Of a DNA stretch of 64,000 nt, positions 49,092-57,712 are shown piece by piece. The position numbers and the translations under genes are program-made. This DNA comes from Chlorobiota bacterium (GTDB taxonomy: Bacteria; Bacteroidota; Ignavibacteria; OLB7): contig CP065014.1 of the NCBI GenBank assembly GCA_016700335.1, positions 3,088,896-3,152,895 of the forward strand, in the 5' to 3' direction. The notes beneath the pieces are model-generated. The model was not told the DNA's origin, did no database searches, and worked only from the letters and a program-made list of their open reading frames with translations. The stretch's first letter is position 1, and each line of letters begins with the position of its first letter.

Positions 49092-50995
49092 ATGAAACTC
49101 CCAATTAAAGACAAAAAATTTCTCTTCCTTCTTTCTGCAATCACTATAGTAGTTGCCTTAGAAATTTTATCCATCATAGGCATTCATATACCAATGCCTT
49201 ATGCTCCCTTTGTTTTCGCCATTTTCATTTTAGGAATTGGTTACAATGTTTTGTGGAACGGAGTAAAAGCAATCTTCAAACTTCAATTCAGCAGCATCAA
49301 TTTATTAATGACCATTGCAGTTATCGGAGCATTTTATCTGGGCGAATATCCCGAAGCAGCCGTTGTAATTGTGTTGTATGTTTTAGGCGAACGGTTAGAA
49401 GATATTGGAATAGAAAATTCAAAATCTGCATTAGATGAGTTGGTTAGCAAAGCACCAAAGACCGCTTTTGTAAAATCACAAAATGAAAATGTTCCTATTG
49501 ATAAAATTGCAGTCGGAACAATCATTCAAGTTAAAGCAGGTGAAATGATACCGCTTGACGGAAAAATAATTTCAGGAGAAACCACCGTTGACGAAGCTGC
49601 CATCACAGGCGAACCCATACCCAAAGACAAACACACAGGCGACAATCTTTTTGCAGGAACATTAAACAAAAATGGTTTTATAGAAATAGAAACAACAAAA
49701 CTTTCTGTTGATACAACTTTCTCAAAAATCATTCGCCTCACCTTTGAAGCACAGGGCAATAAAAGCGAAACACAAAAATTCATTCAGAAATTTTCAAAGT
49801 ATTACACACCTTCCATTATTGCAATGGCAATTTTAGTTTTCGTAATTCCTGTTTTCGTTTTGCAATTAGACCTCAATCATTGGTTGCAACAGGCAATTAC
49901 ACTTTTGGTTATCGCTTGTCCTTGTGCATTGGTTATATCTACACCAGTTGCAATCTATGCAGCCATCGGAAACGCATCAGCAAAAGGAGCATTGGTAAAA
50001 GGTGGAAAATATTTGGAAGCATTGGCAAACATAAAAGCCATTGCATTAGACAAAACACGAACAATCACTTTTGGCAATCCGATTGTTTCAGATATTTTCC
50101 GTTGAACGGAACAAGCCGAGAAGAACTTTTGGCTTGCACCGCAGGAGCAGAAATTTTCAGCGAACACCCATTGGCACAAGCAATAGTAGATGCAAGCAAA
50201 AAAGAAGGATTTGAACCACACAAAGCCGAAGCATTTAAAAGCATAATGGGAAAAGGGGCAACAGCAAAATGTTTGGTGTGTGAGGACGAAACAATTTATG
50301 TTGGTAAATTGGAATTTATCAAAGAACATCAACCAACAGACAACGAAGCCGAAAAAATTGTAGAGCAACTTTCATCACAAGGAAAAACAAGTGTAGTAGT
50401 GAGTTTTGGTGATGGTGTGGCAGGTATTATAGGTTTAATGGACGAAATAAAACCCGACAGTGCAGCAGCATTAAAAGAAATAGAAGTAATGAACATAGAA
50501 CCCGTTATGCTTACAGGCGACAGCGAAAAAGCAGCAAACTATGTAGCCGAGCAAGTAGGCATCAAAAAAATATTCGGAAATATGTTACCCGAAAACAAAG
50601 CCGACAAAATCAAAGAACTTTTACAGCAGTATAAATTCGTAGCAATGGTAGGCGATGGCATAAACGATGCACCAGCTTTAGCACAATCCACCGTAGGCAT
50701 AGCAATGGGAGCAGCAGGTAGCGACACAGCAATAGAAACCGCAAATATTGCATTGATGAACGACAAACTTTCACTCATACCGTTTTTAATTCGGTTAAGT
50801 CAAAAAACATTACGCAGAATAAAATTCAACACCATCGGAGCAATAGCAGTAAAAATTATTTTTATCACATTGGCTTTCGTAGGTTACAGCAATTTAGTTT
50901 TTGCTATTGCCGCAGACGTGGGAGTGACATTAATCGTAATTTTGACAAGTTTGAATTTGATGAAGTTTGAAAATAAAATTGCAATTGCACAATGA
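49092..50995 (+). CDS. Zn/Cd-type P1B ATPase, one frameshift
   Basis: The N-terminal frame has membrane helices, the TGEP actuator motif (AAITGEPIPKDK) and the ion-binding CPC in VIACPCALVISTP, then the phosphorylation site reads IALDKTRTITFGNP. The frame breaks near 50097: one T lost from a T run turns VSDIFPLNGTSREEL into a stop. The second frame holds the nucleotide domain (SEHPLAQA, GKGATAKC), MLTGDSEKAANYVAEQVGI and MVGDGINDAPALAQS, and final membrane helices. No N-terminal HMA domain is present. It would expel Zn, Cd or Pb from the cytoplasm, complementing the RND pump. DKTRT instead of DKTGT is unusual but may be a lineage variant. Confidence 0.88.
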
Positions 50996-51199
50996 AACCA
51001 ACAATCTTGACGACACAGCATACAAAGCCAACGCATTTGCACTCACATTTGCTTTTGCCACCACACACAGGCAAACGCAGCAAAATCAAAAGAGAGTGCA
51101 AGCAACCGCACCCGTTCACCGCAGACCAGACCGTAAATAACGTGGACAATTCAGTGTATATTCAACAACGACAACACTTCGGACAGACAGAAGGGCAGC

Positions 51200-51331
51200 T
51201 GATAACAGCGGTTTGGCAAAAGTGGCGGTTCTGTGCTTCGTAGGACAGTTTTTCGTAAATTTGAAGTGTGTGCTTCGTATGAAAGTTCAGTGGTAAAATC
51301 GCCACCTTCGCCAAGCCCAAAAACGTTAGCG
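51200..51331 (+). repeat. attC-D cassette recombination site (132 bp)
   Basis: R'' TGATAAC (51200-51206), R' GTTAGCG (51325-51331). The left arm GGTTTGGCAAAAGTGGCG pairs with the right arm CGCCACCTTCGCCAAGCC (15 of 18). GCTGATAAC at R'' is the complement of GTTATCAGC at 42765, the start of the metal cassette 8.5 kb away. Confidence 0.9.
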
Positions 51332-51376
51332 GTCATGCAAGAACGACATTCACAATAAAAACTAAATCATGATTAC

Positions 51377-52801
51377 ATGAAAATATTTTACTTAATAATT
51401 ACATGGGTTGCGATAGTTACTGCGACAACAGAACAAACACAGGCACAATGTGTTGGTTGGAATAATATTCAAGCCACAGATTCCATATTCACAAATTCTG
51501 CTTTTGGTAATGCTACAACGCCAGAAGCAGACAAACTCCATAGACCATTTGACTATTTGGCTACAGTTGCTGGTGGAGTTAAAGTATATGACAATAATGC
51601 ATCTGGAATTCCTTTTATTGTTGCAACAATTTCTAAGGCCTCGCTTGGGAATTTAGACGCAATCAGTTTGTACCAAGACAGCATATGGCTTTATGTATGT
51701 TTAGGAAATATTTGGAATACATCTGAAATGGCTGGCCTTGCCATAATAGACGTAAGTAATCCTTTACTTCCAAATGTTTTGGATGTTTATGTTCACTCGG
51801 GTTTGACAGGCGGTTCGGGTTCAGTTGTTGTTAAAGGAAACTATGCTTATTTAGCAGCAAACCAAAATGGATTAATTATTTTAGATATTAGCAATAAAAG
51901 CAATATACTGCTTAAAAGTGCTTTACCTTTTAGTAATATTTTCCCACATTCGACTGTAGGGGCCGCATCATTGTACAATGCACGAGGAATTGGTTTAAAT
52001 GGAAATTATGCTTATGTATGCTATGATAGAGGCGGTTTGAGAATTGTGGATATTTCAAATGTTAATTCGCCAGTTCAAATAAATCAATACTGTTTCCCTC
52101 CACTAATTGACAAAGTAACAGCTTACAATAATATAACCATACACAATAACCTTGCTTACGTTGCCATTGACTATTATGGTATGGAAATATTAGATATTAC
52201 AAATCCTAGTAGTATTACTCAAATTGCATGGTGGCATCCAAGTACCTGGGCTGACACGACCAACAACTTTTCTACTTGGGCAAATTCAAATGGTCACGCC
52301 AATGAATTAGCTTATGATTCAATTTGTAAAAAAATATATTTAGCAGCTGGTAAGTCGGACGCAGTAGCTATCGATGTGAGTAATCCTGCAAATCCCACAA
52401 CGTGTCAAACTTACGGTAGTACTTCTGATGCTTATGGTACTTGGGGTTTAGATTTTTTTGATGGTAAAATACATATCGCTTATATATGGTCTGTTGTAGC
52501 CCCACCTTATTCAAACTATACTGGATATAAAATTTTACAAACCAATTGTTCTTCGGTTGGCATTGACGAAAACCATTTTTCAGATGAGTTTGCAGTTTTT
52601 CCAAATCCATCATCTGACCAAGTCTTTATAAAATTCTTCGGACAAAAATTGCAGAACATCAAAATTTACGACTTGACTGGCAAATTAATGCAAGAGGATT
52701 TTACAACTAAAATTTCCATTGCAAATATTCCAAACGGTAATTACTTAATAAAAGTGCAGACCAACAAGTCTACCATTGTACACAAGTTAATAAAACAGTA
52801 A
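51377..52801 (+). CDS. Secreted LVIVD beta-propeller-type protein with T9SS sorting domain
   Basis: After a signal peptide (ending near TEQTQA) the 474 residues contain repeated blades with LxIxDISNxxxP motifs: LAIIDVSNPLLPN, LIILDISNKSN, LRIVDISNVNSPV, MEILDITNPSS, VAIDVSNPANPT, i.e. LVIVD repeats. The last 75 residues (FAVFPNPSSDQVFIKFF...IYDLTGKLM...IPNGNYLIKV) are a type IX secretion C-terminal domain. The product should cross the outer membrane by T9SS and stay on the surface. The cassette's first bases lie 46 bp upstream. No T9SS genes are in the window, so export relies on the host. Confidence 0.85.
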   Translation: MKIFYLIITWVAIVTATTEQTQAQCVGWNNIQATDSIFTNSAFGNATTPEADKLHRPFDYLATVAGGVKVYDNNASGIPFIVATISKASLGNLDAISLYQDSIWLYVCLGNIWNTSEMAGLAIIDVSNPLLPNVLDVYVHSGLTGGSGSVVVKGNYAYLAANQNGLIILDISNKSNILLKSALPFSNIFPHSTVGAASLYNARGIGLNGNYAYVCYDRGGLRIVDISNVNSPVQINQYCFPPLIDKVTAYNNITIHNNLAYVAIDYYGMEILDITNPSSITQIAWWHPSTWADTTNNFSTWANSNGHANELAYDSICKKIYLAAGKSDAVAIDVSNPANPTTCQTYGSTSDAYGTWGLDFFDGKIHIAYIWSVVAPPYSNYTGYKILQTNCSSVGIDENHFSDEFAVFPNPSSDQVFIKFFGQKLQNIKIYDLTGKLMQEDFTTKISIANIPNGNYLIKVQTNKSTIVHKLIKQ

Positions 52802-52838
52802 TTCGGTCAACGAACATGACAGATAATAATGCACGAAA

Positions 52839-52970
52839 CGCTAACAGCACCTACCCAAAAGGCGGGGTTTCGTGTTCCAAAGATAGTTTTGTTGTTAATC
52901 AAACATTAGTTTTTCAAATCAAGTTTTGTAGTAAAAGTCCTGCCCTTCGGGTAGCTGTAAAACGTTAGCG
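52839..52970 (+). repeat. attC-E cassette recombination site (132 bp)
   Basis: R'' CGCTAAC (52839-52845), R' GTTAGCG (52964-52970). The arms CTACCCAAAAGGCGGGG (52851-52867) and the segment ending CCCTTCGGGTAG pair well at the outer part. CGCTAAC is complementary to the first seven bases GTTAGCG of its own cassette at 51325. Confidence 0.85.
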
Positions 52971-53093
52971 GAAACCCTGTGGAACAAGCTACCTAATAAA
53001 CATTTTAGGGCATTTTGAAATTATTTTTTAGAAGACTGTAACATTTTAGACAAGCTCGTATCTAAAAGAGAAACAAACTAAAAAACAAACAAA

Positions 53094-53939
53094 ATGAACA
53101 AAGTCAAATTTTTCTCTACCGTATATTTATTTACTGCTTTATGTGTAAATCTTTTTGGACAAAACAAGTCGTATCCATTTGATATAAAAATAAGTGGACA
53201 AGGCAAACAATCAATCATTTTTATTCCAGGTTTTGCCAGTTCAGGTGAAGTATGGAACGAAACAAAATCAATATATGATAAGGATTTCACTTGCTACACT
53301 TTGACTATGGCAGGTTTTGCAGAAGTAAAAGCACAACCAAATGCAACATTCACAAATTGGGAAACTAATATCGTCAATTACATTAAGGAAAACAAAATTG
53401 AAAAGCCAATATTAATAGGACACAGTATGGGAGGAGGGTTGGCTTTGGCTATTGCTTCTGACTATCCAGAACTTATTGAAAAAATAATTGTAGTTGACGC
53501 ACTTCCCTGCTTAGCAGCATTGATGAATCCGACTTTTAAAGCAGTAGAAAAAACAGACTGTTCTGCAATGATTAATCAAATGACCTCGGCAACGAATGAA
53601 CAATTTTATCAAATGCAAAAAATGTCTATTCCAAGACTTGTTGCGGATACTTCAAAACAAGAATTAGTTGTGGGTTGGAGTGTTAAATCCGACAGAAGAA
53701 CATTTGCAGAAATGTATTGCGATTTTTCAAACACTGATTTGAGAGAAAAAATAAAAACAATAAAATGTCCTTCTCTGATTTTATTAGAAGAATATTTTAA
53801 AAATGTAAAACCTGCAATAGAAGAACAATATAAAAACTTGAAAACTGCCAACTTACAATATTCCAACAAAGGACTGCATTTTATAATGTATGACGACAAA
53901 GAATGGTATTTGATCCAATTAAATAACTTTTTAAATTAA
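53094..53939 (+). CDS. Secreted alpha/beta hydrolase
   Basis: A signal peptide (about residues 1-22, FTALCVNLFGQ) is followed by IIFIPGFASSGEVW (oxyanion region), the nucleophile elbow GHSMGGGLALA (Ser near 108), and a C-terminal His in GLHFIMYDD; the acid is probably Glu/Asp in LILLEEY or ahead of it. The 281-residue length suits an esterase or small hydrolase, but the substrate is unknown. It heads cassette 52965 onward, about 120 bp after the attC-E R'. Confidence 0.8.
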   Translation: MNKVKFFSTVYLFTALCVNLFGQNKSYPFDIKISGQGKQSIIFIPGFASSGEVWNETKSIYDKDFTCYTLTMAGFAEVKAQPNATFTNWETNIVNYIKENKIEKPILIGHSMGGGLALAIASDYPELIEKIIVVDALPCLAALMNPTFKAVEKTDCSAMINQMTSATNEQFYQMQKMSIPRLVADTSKQELVVGWSVKSDRRTFAEMYCDFSNTDLREKIKTIKCPSLILLEEYFKNVKPAIEEQYKNLKTANLQYSNKGLHFIMYDDKEWYLIQLNNFLN

Positions 53940-53944
53940 TTACA

Positions 53945-54091
53945 ATGAAAGAATTAAATTATTTTATCCCAACTAAACAAGGAATCCTTATTGGAGCTGC
54001 AGTTGGAATAGCAACAAAAAATGTTGCCGTAGGTATTGTTCTAATTTTAATCTTTAGCTTAGCATCTAACATAAAATCAAGCAAAGGGTAA
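53945..54091 (+). CDS. Small single-span membrane protein (48 aa)
   Basis: An ATG frame between hydrolase and sigma factor encodes 48 residues with one Gly-rich hydrophobic segment (GILIGAAVGIATKNVAVGIVLILIFSLAS) and a basic C-terminus. It starts 6 bases after the hydrolase stop and ends immediately before the sigma-factor ATG, so translational coupling makes it likely to be real. No family recognised. Confidence 0.6.
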   Translation: MKELNYFIPTKQGILIGAAVGIATKNVAVGIVLILIFSLASNIKSSKG

Positions 54092-54565
54092 ATGCAGGTA
54101 TTTGAAGAAATATATAAAAGCTATTGGCAAAAAATATTTCGCTTGTGCATGGGTTATGTAAACGATCATAACCTTGCACAAGATCTTACACAGGATACAT
54201 TTATAAAAGTTTGGGAACAACTTCCTAAATTTAGAAACGAATCTAATATTGGTACCTGGATTTTTAGAATAGCTTCCAATAATTGCTTGCGACATATTGA
54301 AAAACAAAATCGTTTTCCAAAAGGGCAATTACCGTTAAATTTAACAGAAGAAAAGTACCATAACATTGAACCCCAAATTGCCTTTTTATACAAATGTATT
54401 GCTGAGCTTCCGGAGATTGATCGTATTATTATTTCGCTCGAACTAGAGGATTTAAAACAAGCCGAAATAGCAAGTATCGTTGGATTATCAGAAGCAAACA
54501 TAAGAGTGAAAATTCACAGAATAAAAGAAAAATTAACTCAAAAATTTAAAGACAATGGACAATAA
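54092..54565 (+). CDS. ECF-type RNA polymerase sigma factor
   Basis: The 157 residues contain sigma region 2 (IFRLCMGYVNDHNLAQDLTQDTFIKVWEQLPKF) and region 4 (LPEIDRIIISLELEDLKQAEIASIVGLSEANIRVKIHRIKEKL) with the helix-turn-helix. It lacks region 3, as ECF sigma factors do. It overlaps the next gene, a membrane protein that may be its anti-sigma or sensor partner. A transcription regulator as cassette cargo is unusual. Confidence 0.9.
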   Translation: MQVFEEIYKSYWQKIFRLCMGYVNDHNLAQDLTQDTFIKVWEQLPKFRNESNIGTWIFRIASNNCLRHIEKQNRFPKGQLPLNLTEEKYHNIEPQIAFLYKCIAELPEIDRIIISLELEDLKQAEIASIVGLSEANIRVKIHRIKEKLTQKFKDNGQ

Positions 54566-55145
54566 TATAAATTTCAAAGACCTATGGTCTAAGCAAACAT
54601 CCCTTGCGCCTAATCCTGAAAATTTAATAGCTGATATTAAAAAAATGAAACAATCCAATTTGAGAAAGTTAGTATTTACAAACATTTTACTAATCGCTAC
54701 ATCTATATTTATCATCTCTATTTGGATACATTATCAACCCCAATTCCTCACAACTAAAATTGGAATTATATTAACTATTTTAGCAATGGCGGTGTTCCTA
54801 TTTGCTTATAATAATAGCTATTCTCTTTTCAAAAGCGATAAGAACTCACAAAGCAATAGCGAATATTTAAAAGACTTATTAAGCATTAAGGCAAAACAGA
54901 AATTTATGACAACCACTATGTTGAACTTGTATTTCATTTTACTTTCAACAGGAATTGGGTTATACATGTATGAATATACATCCCGAATGAAACCAGTTTG
55001 GGGATTAGTTACTTATGGAATTACTTTTATATGGATTTTATTTAATTGGCTCTATTTAAGACCAAAGCAAATAAAAAAGCAAAGAGCAAAATTAGACACC
55101 ATTATTAACAAATTTGAAATGGTAAACAAACAACTTGACGAATAA
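54555..55145 (+). CDS. Four-span membrane protein, possible sigma partner
   Basis: The 196 residues have about four hydrophobic segments (LVFTNILLIATSIFIISIWI; IGIILTILAMAVFLFAY; LNLYFILLSTGIGLYMY; LVTYGITFIWILFNWLYL), with an N-terminal soluble 45-residue stretch (FKDLWSKQTSLAPNPENLIADIKKMK) that could bind the sigma factor. The gene overlaps the sigma gene by 11 bp. I see no zinc-type HxxxCxxC anti-sigma motif. The role as anti-sigma factor is inferred from context. Confidence 0.65.
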   Translation: MDNNINFKDLWSKQTSLAPNPENLIADIKKMKQSNLRKLVFTNILLIATSIFIISIWIHYQPQFLTTKIGIILTILAMAVFLFAYNNSYSLFKSDKNSQSNSEYLKDLLSIKAKQKFMTTTMLNLYFILLSTGIGLYMYEYTSRMKPVWGLVTYGITFIWILFNWLYLRPKQIKKQRAKLDTIINKFEMVNKQLDE

Positions 55146-55154
55146 AAGGGCATC

Positions 55155-55182
55155 TGCTAACAGCAAGTTTGCACTATGCGGG
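55155..55182 (+). repeat. attC-F, half site only
   Basis: R'' TGCTAAC (55155-55161) and left arm AGCAAGTTTGCACTATGCGG (55162-55181) are present, but no matching right arm or R' follows before the MepB gene. Its expected cassette start (GTTAGCAGATGCCC) is not in the array, and neither is the start predicted from attC-G, so a deletion ran through this site. Confidence 0.65.
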
Positions 55183-55240
55183 CTAAATCGTAAATTTGGT
55201 GTGCGGATTTCCTACAAAGGATTTGTCTTAACAGACAAAT

Positions 55241-55669
55241 TTGAAACAGAATTTGGAAAGTGCAGAGTATAGAGCTTGTTCGTTTGAACTTAACGGAAAT
55301 ACAATTCAATTTCATATATCTAAAATTACACCAACAAAAACGGGACAGTTTGTAACAATTTGGAAAAGAAACAAAGAAGGAATAACTGAACCATTTGACA
55401 TTTTAGACGACATAGATTTTGTAATAATCACGTCAAAAAGTGGCGATAACTTAGGACAATTTATTTTTCCAAAATCTGTGCTGGCAGACAAAGGAATAAT
55501 AACAAGAAACGGCAAAGAAGGGAAACGTGGAATTAGAGTTTATCCACCTTGGGATATTGTGACAAGTAAGCAAGCGGAGAAAACTCAAAGTTGGCAGACA
55601 AAATATTTTTTGACAATTAAAAATGACAACTCTACTGACCTTGATTTGATTAATAAACTTATTTATTAA
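55241..55669 (+). CDS. MepB-family protein, N-terminally short
   Basis: The 142 residues match the MepB family: ESAEYRACSFELNG, the signature KITPTKTGQFVTIWKR, GDNLGQFIFPKSVL, GKRGIRVYPPWDIVTSKQAEKTQSWQTKYF. A TTG at 55241 is the only likely start, with a TAA stop 10 bases upstream in frame. Typical MepB proteins carry roughly 20 more N-terminal residues, so this copy is probably truncated by the same event that removed half of attC-F. MepB accompanies the MepA multidrug pump in Staphylococcus, but its function is unknown. Confidence 0.75.
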   Translation: MKQNLESAEYRACSFELNGNTIQFHISKITPTKTGQFVTIWKRNKEGITEPFDILDDIDFVIITSKSGDNLGQFIFPKSVLADKGIITRNGKEGKRGIRVYPPWDIVTSKQAEKTQSWQTKYFLTIKNDNSTDLDLINKLIY

Positions 55670-55673
55670 GATA

Positions 55674-56114
55674 ATGGATAACTTAATTAACGAAAAATAT
55701 AGTGAATTAGCATATTATACATTGGGTCTTCAAGATGAATGTTTCATACATCAATACATTGTTGATGCTTACACTTCACAAACCGCTAATAATAGTACAA
55801 AAGCAATCAGTTTAACTTTTTCATTAGTTGGATTATATTTATTTATTGAGAAAGATTTTACAGGAAAAGAAATTCAGGAGTTTCATACACTAATGAGCAA
55901 TACAAAAATAAAATAGCCAAATTTTGAATTGCCTAAAAATCGTGGCGAAGTAAATATTGATATGGTTTTAAAAGCAGAAATTGGTGAAGTAAGAAAAAGG
56001 ATGATTAAAATTTGGTGCTGTTCCATTTGGAAAGCATTTAATAATAGTCATTCAGAAGTTAAAGAAATAACACAGTATTATTTTAACATTAAAATAAAAA
56101 CAACGAACCACTAA
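55674..56114 (+). pseudogene. DUF5946-like protein interrupted by an in-frame TAG
   Basis: The frame from 55674 encodes NEKYSELAYYTLGLQDECFIHQYIVDAYTSQTANNSTKAISLTFSLVGLYLFIEKDFTGKE, like DUF5946 proteins. A TAG at 55914-55916 stops it, yet the same frame continues PNFELPKNRGEVNIDMV...IKIWCCSIWKAF to 56114, the normal second half (WCxSVWxA). The stop sits where the family has Trp (IKWPNFELP), so TGG to TAG explains it. The total would be about 146 residues. It follows mepB by 4 bases in the same cassette. Confidence 0.7.
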
Positions 56115-56242
56115 CATGGGTTTGGCAAAAGTGGGGCTTTAGTGCTAGGCTGAACATTTGTACTTTCTATTAGCTTTTGTACTAAATTTGAACTTTAGTG
56201 CTTTCTATTCCACACTGAACCCAAAGCCAAAAACCGTTGGAG
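56109..56242 (+). repeat. attC-G cassette recombination site (134 bp)
   Basis: R'' CACTAAC (56109-56115), R' GTTGGAG (56236-56242). Arms ATGGGTTTGGCAAAAGTGGGG (56116-56136) and CCACACTGAACCCAAAGCC with the outer bases before R'. Its own cassette start (GTTAGTGG) was lost with attC-F. Confidence 0.8.
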
Positions 56243-56281
56243 GTAATTGTACAGCAACACTCCAAAAACCGACAAAAAACC

Positions 56282-56393
56282 ATTAGAAGTATTAAATTTG
56301 CAACTTAAAAGAAACAAAAAATATGTCAAAAGGATCAATTAGAAGTATTAAATTTGCAACTTAAAAGAAACAAAAAATATGTCAAAAGTATCA
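56282..56393 (+). repeat. 56-bp tandem duplication carrying promoter and start codon
   Basis: Copies 56282-56337 and 56338-56393 match at 55 of 56 bases. Each has a -7-like TAAATTTGC (56293-56301 and 56349-56357) and the A-rich leader with ATGTCAAAAG. The first copy's ATG (56323) opens a 13-codon frame ending in TAA; the second (56379) starts the VOC gene. Confidence 0.9.
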
Positions 56394-56825
56394 ATTTACC
56401 TCAATTTTATGGGGAACACAGCAGAAGCATTTAACTTCTATAAATCAGTATTTAACACTGAATTTGAAGCACCAATAATGTACATTAAAGACACACCACC
56501 ACAAGAAGGAATGCCACCATTATCTGAAAAAGATTTGAATAGTGTAATGCATGTTTGCTTACCAATTTTAGGCGGAATGCGAATTATGGGAACTGATATG
56601 TTGGAAAGTATGGGACACAAATTAATAATTGGAAACAATACAACTATCAATCTTGAACCAAGTTCGAGAGAAGAAGCCGAAAAGTTATTTGCATTATTAT
56701 CAGATGGTGGTTCTGACATTGAACCTTTAAGCGACCAATTTTGGGGTGCTTTGTGGGGCTGTTGTTTGGATAAATATGGAGTACGATGGATGTTTAATTT
56801 CACAGAACCAAAACAATATTTATGA
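56379..56825 (+). CDS. VOC-family (PhnB-like) protein 1
   Basis: The 148 residues show the PhnB/glyoxalase-superfamily pattern: VSIYLNFMGNTAEAFNFYKSVF at the N-terminus, MGTDMLES in the middle and WGCCLDKYGVRWMFNF at the end. Such proteins bind a metal in paired beta-alpha-beta-beta-beta modules; many are resistance or unknown-function enzymes. The start is the ATG in the second copy of a 56-bp duplication. It ends overlapping protein 2 by 4 bp. Confidence 0.85.
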   Translation: MSKVSIYLNFMGNTAEAFNFYKSVFNTEFEAPIMYIKDTPPQEGMPPLSEKDLNSVMHVCLPILGGMRIMGTDMLESMGHKLIIGNNTTINLEPSSREEAEKLFALLSDGGSDIEPLSDQFWGALWGCCLDKYGVRWMFNFTEPKQYL

Positions 56826-57244
56826 CACGACAAATATATACCTGCCTTTGGTTTGATGGCAACGCAAAAGAAGGAGCAGATTTTTATTGTTCCGTTTTCA
56901 AAAACTCAAAAATTAATTCTGAAAATCCATTTGTAGTAAAATTTGAAATAAATGGAACAGAATTTATGGCGTTGAATGGTGGACCACAATATAAATTTTC
57001 CCCTGCTACTTCACACGTTATTGAGTGTGAAACTCAAAAAGAAATTGACCATTATTGGGAAAGTTTAGGCAAAGACGGAAAATATAGTCAATGTGGTTGG
57101 CTTGATGATAAGTTTGGTGTTTCTTGGCAAATTGTCCCAACTATTTTAGGAGAATTAATGTCTGACCCTGAAAAATCTGAACGAGTAGTTCAAGCCTTTA
57201 TGAAAATGACAAAATTTGACATTGAAACTTTAATTAACGCTTAA
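56822..57244 (+). CDS. VOC-family protein 2 (3-demethylubiquinone-9 3-methyltransferase-like)
   Basis: The 140 residues begin RQIYTCLWFDGNAKEGADFYCSVF, then VKFEINGTEFMALNGGP, WESLGKDGKYSQCGWLDDKFGVSWQIVP and a C-terminal MSDPEKSERVVQAFMKMTKFDI, the pattern of VOC proteins annotated as 3-demethylubiquinone-9 3-methyltransferase-like. It overlaps gene 1 (ATGA) and lies 12 bp before gene 3; the three are cotranscribed and may derive from ancient paralogy. Confidence 0.85.
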   Translation: MTRQIYTCLWFDGNAKEGADFYCSVFKNSKINSENPFVVKFEINGTEFMALNGGPQYKFSPATSHVIECETQKEIDHYWESLGKDGKYSQCGWLDDKFGVSWQIVPTILGELMSDPEKSERVVQAFMKMTKFDIETLINA

Positions 57245-57256
57245 AAAATAGAAATT

Positions 57257-57703
57257 ATGGCACAAATAAATCCTTACATTCATTTTAACGGAAATGCAGA
57301 AGAAGCATTTACATTTTACAAATCAGTTTTTGGCGGAGAATTCGCAATGTTAAGTCGTTTTAAAGATATGGCTTTTGAAGGAAGTCCAAGCAATGAAATA
57401 GAAGCAGAAAAAATAATGCACATTGCACTGCCTATTGGAAAACATAATGTGCTGATGGGTAGCGACACACCCGAAAGTATGGGAAAGCACAACGAAAATG
57501 AGAACAGAACTAAAATTTCTATAAGTGCAGAAAGCAAGGAAGAAGCAGACAAATTATTTAACGGACTTTCAGCAGGTGGACAAATAGAAATGCCAATTGC
57601 AGACAGTCCTTGGGGTTCATATTTTGGAATGTTTAGAGACAAATTTGGTTTTGAATGGATGGTGGACTTTGACCCAAAATACAAAGGGCAAACAGGAATG
57701 TAA
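57257..57703 (+). CDS. VOC-family (PhnB-like) protein 3
   Basis: The 148 residues have INPYIHFNGNAEEAFTFYKSVFGGEF, IMHIALPIGKHNVLMGSD, and SPWGSYFGMFRDKFGFEWMVDFD, all typical of PhnB-like VOC proteins. It is the last gene of the trio in cassette 56237-57837; attC-H starts 10 bp after the stop. Confidence 0.87.
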   Translation: MAQINPYIHFNGNAEEAFTFYKSVFGGEFAMLSRFKDMAFEGSPSNEIEAEKIMHIALPIGKHNVLMGSDTPESMGKHNENENRTKISISAESKEEADKLFNGLSAGGQIEMPIADSPWGSYFGMFRDKFGFEWMVDFDPKYKGQTGM

Positions 57704-57712
57704 AACAACTAC

